From assembly GCA_008694505.1 (NCBI GenBank), contig VZDJ01000594.1, forward strand, positions 14,140,918 to 14,204,917: a DNA stretch of 64,000 nt, given 5' to 3'. Origin of the DNA: Cyanoderma ruficeps (lineage: Eukaryota > Chordata > Aves > Passeriformes > Timaliidae). Each line of letters opens with the position of its first letter. Positions within the stretch are counted from its first letter, which is position 1. The notes under the pieces are model-generated. The model was not told where the DNA came from and searched no databases. It saw nothing but the letters and a program-made list of their open reading frames with translations. The position numbers were made by a program, and so were the translations under genes. Positions 37,201 through 49,200 of the stretch are shown here, one piece after another.

Positions 37201-40200
37201 TCACACACTGAAAGGTGTCTTCCAACCAAAACCACTTTTCCTCTCTGAATAACCTCTGGAAAATTGATGCAGCCATCTTGGTTTAGCCCCTCCTGAGCAT
37301 GTTACTCCTGGCAGTGGTGTAGATTTGTGCACAAGGAGGAATTGGGTGTTTGAGTGCACTCAGAGAGAGGCAGCACTGCTGTGTCCCAAAGTTCAGCTGA
37401 GGCAACTCATTCTTGCTTGTGCCTGGGAAGAAGCAGTTTCCAGAAGACAGAGGACATCCTGGGAAAATGTGAAGATTCAAGGGTAGTCCAGAACACAAGA
37501 GTAAGGAGAAAAGAATATGAAGACTTGTTTCTGAAGAGTGATACAGTTGTTGAGTGCTTTCTCATGTCAGTCCCTGAACCTGTCTCCTGCTGGGCTGGGA
37601 GGCCTTGGAGAGGCCAAGGCACCTGCAGGTGCAGAGTTTTGTGTCTTGTCCTCTGGAGCTTGCCTTGCTGCCCTCAACAGCTGGATACCTGATGAGGAGG
37701 GCGTAGCTGCTGGCTACACACTGCACTTCAATGTGTGGATGCCTTGCTGCTGCAGTAAGGGCTGTGTGCTCCCTGTCTGCCTCTCTGCCATTCCCTGGGT
37801 ACAGCACGGGAGATCTGCCTTATTCTTTCCCTGCTGACACACCACACTGCATCTCCTGAGGTGAGATACAGGCATGTGAATGCAAGGGAGAACTTCTGGT
37901 TTCAGACACTCTAAAAAAAAAAAACACATAGAAGGCCAAAGAAATCTGTGGCTTTAATTGATTTTTTGATATCATGAATAGCAGGAAATGTTATTTAATT
38001 CTGAGTCTAGGATCCCAAAGTGCCACGTGTTATTTGAACTGAGAAATGACATCTTAGGGTTTACTGTCTGCACTGGAAGCCATGATGGTGTGACCGTGGG
38101 CCCGTACTGATGAAACCCTGCTCTCTGTATGCAAGCAGCTGTATTTTCGAACTTACTACCCCATGGTACAGGATCACTTTTCAAGATTGTGCTTTGCTGT
38201 GCACTTTGTGGCAAGGCAAGTTCATGGACAGATTGTTACTGAGGCCATAGGAATGAGGATGTTGGTTTCAGAGTTTGTTTAACATCTGAGTGACCTGCCC
38301 TTGATATAGGAACTGGTACATTACTATTTTATTCTTCCTTTTAGTTCCTGCTCTTGTTCCCTTTAAAACCAAAGCAATAGACCAGCCTAATAAACTCCTA
38401 GTAAAAGAATAATTGGGAGGGGATGAGCTCATTATATAAGGGGCTTGAGTTAACTGTATGATCAGTATTCAGCCAGCTTTATTTGGTGGAAAGTGTTTAC
38501 ACAAAATCATCGCTTGCTGTTCCTCCTCTGTCTTTTAAGGTGTTCTCTTCAAATTGGTGATTACTTGTTGCTTCATTTTGTTGAACTGTTTTTTCTGTGG
38601 GTGAGAGTGGACCTTCTGTATCCCAGAATGAAAGGTGAAGGGTTTTTACTCTTGTCCTAGAAGAGCAGGATTTTTCCTTCATCCGTGGTGCCTGTGGGAG
38701 CTGGGGCCCCCAGAGCTGGCACATTGCTGCTGGGCAGTGCTCAGTCCTACTGACCTTGCTTCTCCTATAGCTCAGCCATGCTGCCTGGCAGTTTTTGGAA
38801 GGTTTCTGCTCATTTTAATCGTTTCAATTTATCGATGCGATGTGTGTCAATGGGGGAGAGGGGAGTAAAGTGAGAGCAGTCTCTTTGGTGTCACCATCTG
38901 CTCCTGTATTTAGTCCAGGCTCTTTGGGGAATTTCATGTTTAGAAGAAAGGGCTGGTGGAAGGAGATGCACTAAAACAAGCTCTGCCTTTCAGGAAATGG
39001 GGCTATGGCTATGCTGGGCAGAAGTTACAATAATTATTTGCGCTGTGGTTCCTTTTCTGGCTGTCTCAGCACAATATTCCTTTTGGAAACAGCATAACTG
39101 GGTGCAGTTATTCTGCTGTGCAGAGGCAATTGCTGTTGTACAAACAGCTACAACATCAGAGTAAACTGAAGTAAGTCATTCTGGGCAGCTGAAATACCAC
39201 AGTGCCTGGGAGTTTCAGCATGTTGCCTTCTATTCCTTAGCAGCACACAGAAGGACCTGCCATAAGTTTGTGTGGTGTTGTACAAAAGAAATATGGCTCC
39301 TTGGAGGAGTATTTGTAAATATTTGTTTTTGTAAGTATTTGTAAGTATTTGTTAATACTTTTGCACATGGATTTCTGCTGGGAAAGGAGTCTGAATCAGT
39401 CTGGACTTTTAGGTATTTTCTATGTGTTGAAGATAGCTGAGTGATCCCATTGCCTATCTCCCCTCTTTTCCCTTCTAAGTGGTACCTATTAAATAACAGT
39501 ATTCATGCCCATGGATTGTCTCTTCTGTGTCAGATTATCAACTGCCTGTAGCTCCAAGTTAATTTCTGAACTCAGGGAGTGGAAAGTCTGTGTAACCTGG
39601 ACCCCCCCTGGTCTTCAGGGACGGACCGTGTAGGGTGCTGTGATTGTGGGACTCCCGTATGCAGGGTGTGTGTGCCCTGGCATTGGGGCACAGTGTGCAG
39701 GGCAGGGTACAGATTTGTCTTCTGATTAAACTGCACTTGCCTCAGGCTCTCATCTCTGCCATCCTGGGTTACTGGTGCCTGAAGGCATTGAAATGCACTG
39801 TTGGGGGATATTTACACTACGTGTCTTATAAAAGGCTTTCTTTCATCCCACTGTTTGGACACACAACCTTCCTGTTTTCTAACTCTTTGCCTTCTACCAT
39901 GGTGGTAGTAGGAGTCTGGTGAAAGTAGCAAAAAAATCTTTAAACACGTGTTCATATGTTTATGCACTACAGGCAGAATGTGATTTGGGAGATTGATGAT
40001 TTCTCAACAGTAATGTCCACCCCAGATGCCTCAGGACACTTTATTTCAAGCATCCAGGGTTTTGGAAAACCTAAGAGGATGTAACAAATCCTCTGTATAG
40101 TTCCTCAAAATCTGTGTGTGATATATTGTTCATACCAGCTCTCTGGGATCTCAAATCTGTGACATAAGTTTCCATTTTTTTCTATTGTTACTGTTCACTG

Positions 40201-43200
40201 GCCATGAGGATGATCTTTGCAGACCGTCCATGGGTTTGGGTGCTGGTCAGATGCAATGGTGCTTTTCATTCACTTGGTGAGTGGAGATTAATCTGCTTCA
40301 TGTGGAAACTCTAGACCAGAACACAGAAGTAAAGCTAGAATTATGTACCCTTTTTAATGTCATTAAACCAGGTCTTTTATTGTGAGGACTGGAGGTTGGC
40401 CTATAGATGTATCTCCTACAGTAAGGAAAGTCTGGGGTACTAAAGTGTTTAGAGTGACTTAAGTAGTTAAAAAAACCCCACCTAAACGAAAAACAAATCA
40501 TTAAAAATAGAATTAGTGTTTCACATTTTGTATAATGTAATATAGAAACACTATTCAATTTCTTCAAACATATTAAGCCTACAAGCAAGGAGCTAATGGC
40601 ACTGATGGGATTAAGAGGGTAGGAAGGGCTTAAAGCTCACAATCAATAATTTGGGGCATAAAAAAATTAGTAAGAAAGTCAGTCTGTGGATCAATGAAAG
40701 GCAGAATAGCCCTAATGTTACTCAACAGTTGAGCACTTTGGATTTTTCTCAATATTTATCTAAGCAGAGTTTATGTGATTTCTATGGAAAGACATGGAAG
40801 TGATTAGTTTGCAATAACTGAAATGCGGCATGGCTTCATGCCTAGCTCTGTAATTGCAGGTCATGCTCGCCCCGATCTGCCTTTGTGGTCCTGCTCTTTC
40901 CCTTCTACCAGGTCTCACAGGCAGACAGGGCAGAAGAGGCCAATCCAGCAAACTTGTTTTCCCTGCTATTTTGGTAGGTAAGCTATGAGGTCTACCTGTC
41001 CTGCAGATCCCTGCATGTGTGTTACCAGAAATCTGGGTTTGTCTTGAGAGACACGGGGCAATTTAAGATGTTGTAATGTATGTGAAGCATCATATATATA
41101 TAAACATATATAAACACCATTGCATACATTGATCAGACATCAGGACCATCATGTATACATCAGTGTATATATACATCAGAGAAACACTCAGGTCATGTCA
41201 TTTACCAAAGGAAACTCTCGCCAGAGTTTGCAAACAAAGCTCTGTGAAATCCTCTTAGCTGTTTGCTGGTGATTTCTGGAAGCATTGTGACTTACAATGA
41301 TGCGTGGGTGTATGACATTGTAAACATGCTTTATTTATATTTTCTATTCTTACTATAGCATGACTTTTAATGACTGGCTATTCCAAGTTTTAAAATAACT
41401 AGACAGTCAAACCACCTATTCTATGTGTTGGTATTTTTCCATGACACTTTCTATAAAAATTGGTGTTTCCTTACTTTAGTTTCCACATGAAGCTCATTAA
41501 AATTGCTTTTTCTTCTGCTCATGTTACATTAAAAAAAAACAAAACCAGTTTATCTGAAAATGTAAGTAGGACTTACTTAAATATTTTAAGCAGCTATAGC
41601 TTGGAAGTAGCCTCTGAATCCTGCAGCTTCCCCCAGCTTTCCTCGGGTGTTTGCACCCTGTGTGCAGATCTCACAGGCCCCAGTTCCTTCTAATGCAATG
41701 TTTTTTGGTTTTTGCAGGGTGCCAGGGTATGGCTGCGGGAGCAGGACCAGCTGCAGCCATGCACTGTTGGCTTGTGTGCCAATGGAAATGTTCTCTTCAC
41801 CTCGGATTATGGCATGGTAAGTGAAGTTTGCGTGGGGTTGTAGCCTATGCCAAGCTCTAAGATGGACTTCTTGGTTTTGCATCACCATCATGTTGAAATT
41901 TATCAGTGGAAATGCTGCAATGCTCTCAGAAAAGTGACCTGGCTCTGTTACAAACTGTGCCAAAGGTCTAACAAATGTTAAACGAGAAGATTGTTCTTCT
42001 CGTTCTCTTCATTTCTTTGCCTACCTCACTTTTCTTGGTTTCCTTTGTGCCATCTCTGAAGGAGTTGCATTAACAGCCTAGCAAAATCATTGTATTGGCT
42101 AAATGCTCCTGGAAGGAGGCAGCTCTGCCAACCCAGCAGTCCCTCCTGCCAAGATGTGCAAGCTGTGCCACTCTAAGGGTGCTTGTGCTCACCACCAGCC
42201 ACTTCAGCAGCCTTTGCTGTCAGCCCCTTGGGCCAGGGGCACGTGGCAGTGGGCTCCCTGTGCCCATGAGCGTGTAAAGGCAGCAGAGATGCACAGGACA
42301 GCTCAGCAAGGCAGCCAAGCACCCCTGAGAGCAGAGCTCTCCAACAGTGATAAGAACAAGCTGCTTTCCCGCCTGATTGCCAGCCCTGTGCTCCTTGTGG
42401 TTCCCTGGTTCATCTCCTGCAGTACTCACGGAATAATATTGGTAGGAAGGGATCTCTGGGGATCATCCAAGTTCTCAGTGAGTCAGCTCGCCTGGCTAGC
42501 CCTGGGAAGACTATCCACAGCCTTCACAGAGGTTCTTGGTGAGTCAGACTGGTGCTTGGGCTGGGAGGAGGATGGGGAAATGGGCAGGACTGTGCCCTCC
42601 AGCAGTGAGCAATTAGACCTGGTCAGCTGTTCTGGTGAATGGGCCCTGCAGGTGGCTCTTTGTTACAGAAAAATGGACTGGTTTTCTTCAGCCTCTCACC
42701 TGGCAAACAAAGGAGGCCACAGGGGGAAAGAGGATTTAGGACTCTGGTTTGTGGAGTCAGTGATAGGACTGTCAGTATTTTTCAGTCTTGCCTTGAAAAG
42801 CCTAGATTTAAAGTAATCATTCTTTTATAAAGAACCCGATTTGTTTCTCAGAGATGAAATTTCCCCTTGCAAACACAGATTTTTTATCTGGTTACTGTAG
42901 TCTCTCAAACCCCTTCTTGAGGAATTGACTTGTTTTGGGAGTGCTGGATATCACTAACACGTTTTAAGGGATCACAGGTAACGCAGCAGCCTCCAGAGTG
43001 ACAAAAAATGGTGAGTACTTCTGTGACTTTCCCAATTCTGTCTCTTCTGACATGCTGCTGTGGCCTTGTAAAATCTTTCAAACCCACCTGGCGTCTCTGA
43101 AAGGACCCCGGAAATCCCACTTTAGAGCTGTCTGTGTGGGCGCTCCCACCTCCAGCCTGTGTCCCGTATGCTGGAAAATATGCTCAGGATAATGCTGGGT

Positions 43201-46200
43201 GGCTTACAGGTGTGAAAAATAAAGCTGGGCTTTTTTTTGTTTTTTTTTTTTTTTTCTTCCATAAAACAAGAAACCACCAGGCTGGAGGAGCGTGTGCTTT
43301 ACGGCTTATGCAGTAAAAGCACATGATGATCATTAAAGGGTGATCATTCTTTACTCAGTGCCACCCACAAGAGCTGTCCTGTGTGCTTCACTCACCTGCC
43401 ACATCCATTGCTCATACCTGTAGGAGGGACTGGCAGTTCTAAGCCAGGTGAAAACTGATAAATGTCTTCACTTTGGTTTGGATGGGGTAGTTGATCCGTC
43501 TGATTTTTAGGACCCCCAAATCTAGTGTCCTCATGTTTGCTGTAGCCCAGCATCCCTGCAGCCCTTGCAGCTCTGGGGTAAGAAGTCCAGTCATGCTTCA
43601 AAGGTTTTGTCATTTGTTTTCACTTCCTTAAAAACACCTCAAGCAATAAATCCATCAGAAATGTGACTTCCTGGGAGGAAGGGAGGAGCTTTGCTTATGA
43701 AACACAAGATTGGAAACCCCAATCCAGACAAAACAGCCAAATGCTTTATGGAGAAATATAACTTGGAAGCCAGGTGGGAGCTTTGCCTATGTGCTCAGGA
43801 TGGCACTAATGGATGGAATTGAGTTTGAAAAGGAATAATTTTTCCCTTGCTGAGCCCGGTGAGCAGTACTGGCAAGCTTCATCTTGGCTTGTTTGCTGGC
43901 CAGATTTTGCTTTATTCTTGACCATTGCAGGGCTTTGGAGAGAGTTGTGGTCATTTTACTCTCACCTTGGGCTAAATCTGAGGCAAATATAGTGTTACTG
44001 GTGAGAGTAGCAATCTTTGGCTGTGAGGTGCTTGTTATACTGAAAGCTGATTATTTTCCTTCCCAAAAATAAAGATCTGCTTATGAACACCTATAACCTT
44101 GTGTTTTATATATTAGCTTGTTAAAAAAAAGGATATTCTGGGGGCAACTTTGCTGGGAGATCAGTTTGCCTGAGTTTTTACTTCCTTCAGGAAAAATCAG
44201 CTGTCATATTCAGCTCGGTAGTGCTGAACATCGGCCTGGCATACCCTTCCTGGAACAGGATGACGGGGGAGGAATTTGAAATTGCTCTCCTGGCAGAATG
44301 CTGGGAGTGTCCAGGAGTGAGGAGTGGGGTAACAAAAGCTTCCTTACTGGGACTCTGAGAGTGGAGCATCATCGTGTTTGTATCTCAAACCTCTGAGCTC
44401 CTTGAAGAAAGTCACTGATAGTCTTGGGACATGTGCCTGTGTCCAGGAGCATGGATGATCCTTGCAGCCTGTTGGTGACACAGAGACTGTAAACACTATC
44501 CTCTTCCCTGGAGGGCAGAGAACAAATTAAAAGTCAGTTTTCTTCCAGTGCCAGGGAAGACCTGAAAACTCTCCCACATATCACAAGTGCCTTCCAGAGG
44601 CACAGAGCCATCACCTCCCAAACCCCAGGGGGGCTGGAGGCTCTGCTGCCTAGGCATGCAGTGATGTGCATTAGATGAACCTCACAGCCTCTGGGACAGA
44701 CAGATGACAACTTGGCCTTGGCTGGGATAGCAGTGTGGCATCACACTGCTTCTCCAGGGGGTACATTTCACCTCTGCAGTGGTTCTGTCCCAAGGGTACC
44801 CCAAGAACCAATGCTACAAATCCACCTTCGTTGCTGTCCTGCCAGAGCACCTGCTTAACTCTTTATGGATATTGGACCAGAATTTTTTTAGAGAGGGATG
44901 ACTGAATAACACCAATGAAGTGGCTCAAGACAGGTATAACAAGTGATTGTCTAAGCCCTGCTAATCAATAATCATTAATATTTAGGACCCCTGTTCCTCT
45001 TCAGGGTTCCATTTTCTCCCATGTTGTCTACAGGAACAAGGGAACGAGCTCTGACCCATCACTTTTTCTGCATAGCAGCCTCTGGGCACAGGTGCTGCCA
45101 GCTGCTTGATATCTTTTAGCAGACTGTCCACTCAGCTTTTTGTCTAAATGTTTTCTTAATGTTTCTCTTCTGGCCCAAATGGCTGCAAGTGCTGACAGTG
45201 CAGTAGCAAATGAGTAAGTACCAGGCAGATATAAGCAAAGATCACATCATACTGTTTTTCACTTGTCCTCTTCCAAACTTTGTGTAGGTCAGTGAACAAA
45301 AGAGAGGCAGGGTCATTTGCTGCCTCCTGGTTTGGAAGTGTGATACTGATTTTGTTCCTGACAGTCCAGTTCATGTTGTGCATCTGCAGCTTGTACTCTC
45401 TCCTGAATTTAGTTGTCCCATTCTCCCTTTCTGCTCCCTCAGTTCTCTCATGAAAGTGCCTGAGATCTCTGCTCTGAAGAAGGAAAAGAAAAAAAAAAAT
45501 GACACCCTGGAGCAGAACTGGTGTGGAGAGGCCTGGAGAGAGCCTTTTTGCTGGACTGGGCCTTGTTTTACACTGATCATGAATGTGAACTGTGTATTTT
45601 TGAAAGCCTCCTGGCTGGTGAAAGAAGTGGGCTATGAAGGAGTGTGCCAGTGGAAGAGACTGAGTAGTCCTTGCCATACAGGTGTGACTGGTCAGAAATG
45701 GGGTGAACACACCTGAGAGATTCAGCCAGCTTCACCTCCCCAGCTCCCTCCTGCAACAGAGCTGCCCTTGTGGTTGTGCACCATGGTGACCTTGTAAGGG
45801 ATGCTGTGCTGGGTTATTGCTGCCCTGCACTGGCAGGGTGCAGGCTCAGAGCCCTGAAGGGGTGAGCACCTGCAGTGTGCTGCAGCTGTGAGCGCCCTGC
45901 AAGGGTCTGGCAGGGGTGGCTGGCTGGAGGGGGCTGGGTGACCTCATTCTGTCTGCAGCCTGCAGCTGCCGGGATGGCCTCTCCCCAGCAGTGACGGCAG
46001 CCTGAGCACTCCAAGGAGCTGGGCAGGAGAAACCAGTTAGATCAACCCTGTGGATTATCGTTCGTTCCCTATGGAGCCCGTCCATTTCTTGCTGGCCCCC
46101 AGGAGGGTTGACAAGCAGGGATGGAAATGAGGTAGAGACCAAATCCCCGGGAGAGGAGGAAAAGCACAAGATTCTTTGGAGGGGTTACTGTGGACCGGTT

Positions 46201-49200
46201 TCCTTCTCCAGGATGCCTATATGAAGTCTCCCATCTGTCTCTCTTTGGGTCTTACCATTTAGCACAGCTTTGGATGCTGGGTGGGAGATGGCATATGGCT
46301 GAATCCAAGAGTGGGAAGCAACTGAAATAACTTTTGTGAAATGCCAGCATCGTGCTTGAGGAGGAAGAAAGGAGGGCTGGGATGTGCCTGTGGTGGAGGG
46401 GAACAGTCACATAATCTCAGCTGTGTTGAAAGAGGGTGAAGGAGATGACCTGATAACTGAAGAGTGGGTTATTGAGGAGGAGAAGGCTCTAGCAGGAAGA
46501 AGGATGCGGCAGTTGAGGCAAGATGAGTGCAACTGCACAGAGAGATGAGTACTTCCTAGAGCAGTGATAGAAGTTAATAGGTGTCACTGTACAAATATTT
46601 TGAAAGCTGTATCATACACATACTTGTCATCACACAGAGAGAATGTCACTACTTTATTTGGCTTCTCATGTGCTTTGCTTTCCTTTGCTCTTGAGATGAC
46701 AAACTCTTCCAGATGCTCTCTGGCTGCTTCTATGGAGAGTGCAGGACCAAACCTGGAATGTGAATTAGCTTTTCCTCTACTTGCCCACAGTCAGAGACAT
46801 GATCTCACCTGTGTTTTTTTGTGAAAGACTGTTCCTGGTCTCTTGGGAGCAGCTGCCATCATTATTCACAGTCATGAGTGCAGTAATACCTGTCTAGCCT
46901 AGCAGCTGGGGGCTGCGGCCCTGCACCTGTTAAGGGGAAATTAAGTAACCTTGTGTTGATTTGTCCCCATCTGTAGTAAAAGTGAGAGATTGACTGTGTT
47001 GCAAAAGAAGGGAGTATGCTGTATAGTTTCTGGCCAGAGGGCTCAAATATGTAGGAACAAGAATGGAGGGGTGACTATAAAAGTAGGGAGCAGATCTGTG
47101 TCTTATTAATTTCCTTTTCCAGTGCCAGAGTATGAAGGTGCACTTTTCTAGTAGGAAATCAGACCATGTATCCAGGTGTTATGAGCTTATTTGTCCTTCT
47201 CCCTATTCTTCCAGGTGTTCCAGTACCCCAAGGCCACCCTTTCCAGAGAAAAGGTTTTACCCATGCACCAGACCAGTGTTGATGGGGTAGAAGACATGTC
47301 CATGCTGGGAGATCTGCATGAAGCTGCCATCCTGCTTAACCTTCACCAGCGCTACCAACAGGGTAACATCTATGTAAGTGCTCATCCCTATTGGCTTAAT
47401 GGTTTTTGTTTAGCTTCAGGGCTGCCACTTTGCATGTGAAGTACTGATGTTATCCTTGTCTCTTGAGGATAGGAATTGCAGGGGGTTTTCTGCCTTGCCA
47501 GCTCCATCATCCCTGTGAGATTCTACCCTTACCACAGGGGCCTCTTTGCCGCTACAGTGGAACTTTCAAAACATGAATGTTCACCTCTGAGCTTTGTGGT
47601 AATTGCACAGCTCTGTATCCTCCATAAACATCCATGTTTGATGAGCTGTCATTCACATTCCCCAGCCTCCCCATTATGGCTGTTCCATGGTTTACAAGGC
47701 CAAGCAGACTGGGAAGTGCAGCGTATGCAGGTTGTTGCTGAGTTTCCCTCCTGATCCAGACAGACGAAGATACTGCCTAACAAAACTAGGAATGCAAACC
47801 TGTTGCCTAACTCTTCTGCTTTTATGCTTTTACATGCAGTTGTGCCTTTTTTTTTTTTTTTTNNTTTTTTTTTTTTTTTTTGATTGCTCTGCTCTCCTTG
47901 CACAGATGAATACTCATAACATCTCCTGATTTCCCTCTCAGGAAGGGGATAAGTGTTAGGAAAGAGACTTGTGGGGAAAAGCACACCTGGGACAAGACAT
48001 CCCTGAACTGCTGGGATGGCAGTGCTCTGCTGAGACTTAGAGAGAACAAGGAAGATAGATTACAAAAACTGCCTTACCTTGCTTTACTCTTACCTTGCTT
48101 GTCCAGGCTATGTGCACACAGAGTTTTCAGAATGTAACGGAAAAAATGTAAATCTCTCTCTGTGTTGCATAGCAACCGTTATCAAGGCAACCAAACCATA
48201 TGCACCTGTATTCCAGTAAATTACGAGTAAAGTGACCCTGTTTCTGAACCACTTTCTGCACTGGATGTAGAGGAGACTGTACATTTTCCTTTTTGGGTTT
48301 TTTTGCTGTGGACACCTTTGCCTGTCTGTCAACACAGCCTTGTGATCCTGTGACAGTACCCACAGCGCACACTATTTGGATGGCCCATATCCTTGCTGCC
48401 CTTCTTGTCCTGTGTTTGACACAAGCTATGTGTCTGTGCAGCTTTTGACCCATTTGGGTACATTCCTCCTGTTTCTTCTTCCTCACACCTTACAATGTGA
48501 TGCAGGATTCTCTTCCTTTTCAGTCTGTGTCTTGCAGCAAAGATGCCACAACACCAGAGGTGTCATAGCAGCCGTATCTCCTTAAGCCTTTCAGCTAGCT
48601 CTGATGTGTCATTCCTTCTCTTATTCAGCGTTAGTTCTGTGCTCCCGTCCGTGCATAAAGGTGTTAAAGTTTAACACCTTTACACCACATTTTTTGCCTT
48701 TTCATAGTGCATGGATCTCAGATGTGCAGCTTGGGTCTGAAATTTTTGTATGAAGGGGCCTGACCTCTGTAACATGCTCAGCACTGGGAAAAACCCCTCA
48801 GTGTAGGATTATTAGCCCCACCAGGGGCTCCTAAAGGGGATTCTTTCTGATCAGGGAATGTAGGTAGCAGTATATCTAGGCTGGTCTGGCACCCATAATT
48901 AATTTACTACAGCAATACTGACAAGTTCAATAGTACCTTTTGTTTTGCAGATAAATACTATTCAAGCTCTACCCAGCTGTTGAAGGAAACTATGTGAGCA
49001 CATCAACAGCCTGCATCTTCCCTCTTCATTCTTACAATTCCTGTATTCCTTAATAAAAGTAGACTCAACATAATGTGAGTGATGTAGAAATGAGCCAGGG
49101 GCTGTACTGCCACATTTGTGCTGTCCTTAGCAAAGCCATGCCTAACCATCCAAGTAGGCTCTATTGTCCTGAGAAGTAGACTTGCCACATGTGGCTTGTC

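Larger units (their letters stand above)
27565..41717 (+). other. Myosin-X-like intron 1 (14.2 kb)
   Basis: The donor is gtgggc, just after CAG at 27562-27564; the acceptor is tttttgcag ending at 41717. It contains the rest of the CpG island, a CR1 3' end (34187-34317) and a weaker CR1-like stretch (33530-33730). There is also a GT-rich run near 30028, and AT-rich simple sequence near 39313-39360 and 41090-41180. No further exon or RNA gene is recognised. Its size and position after a CpG-island exon fit a regulatory first intron (inference). Confidence 0.7.

Noticed and set aside
41090..41180. AT-rich (TATA-like) run as a promoter before exon 41718
   Set aside because: It is simple sequence in intron 1. 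The CpG island at 27.3 kb with an in-phase exon 1 explains the start.
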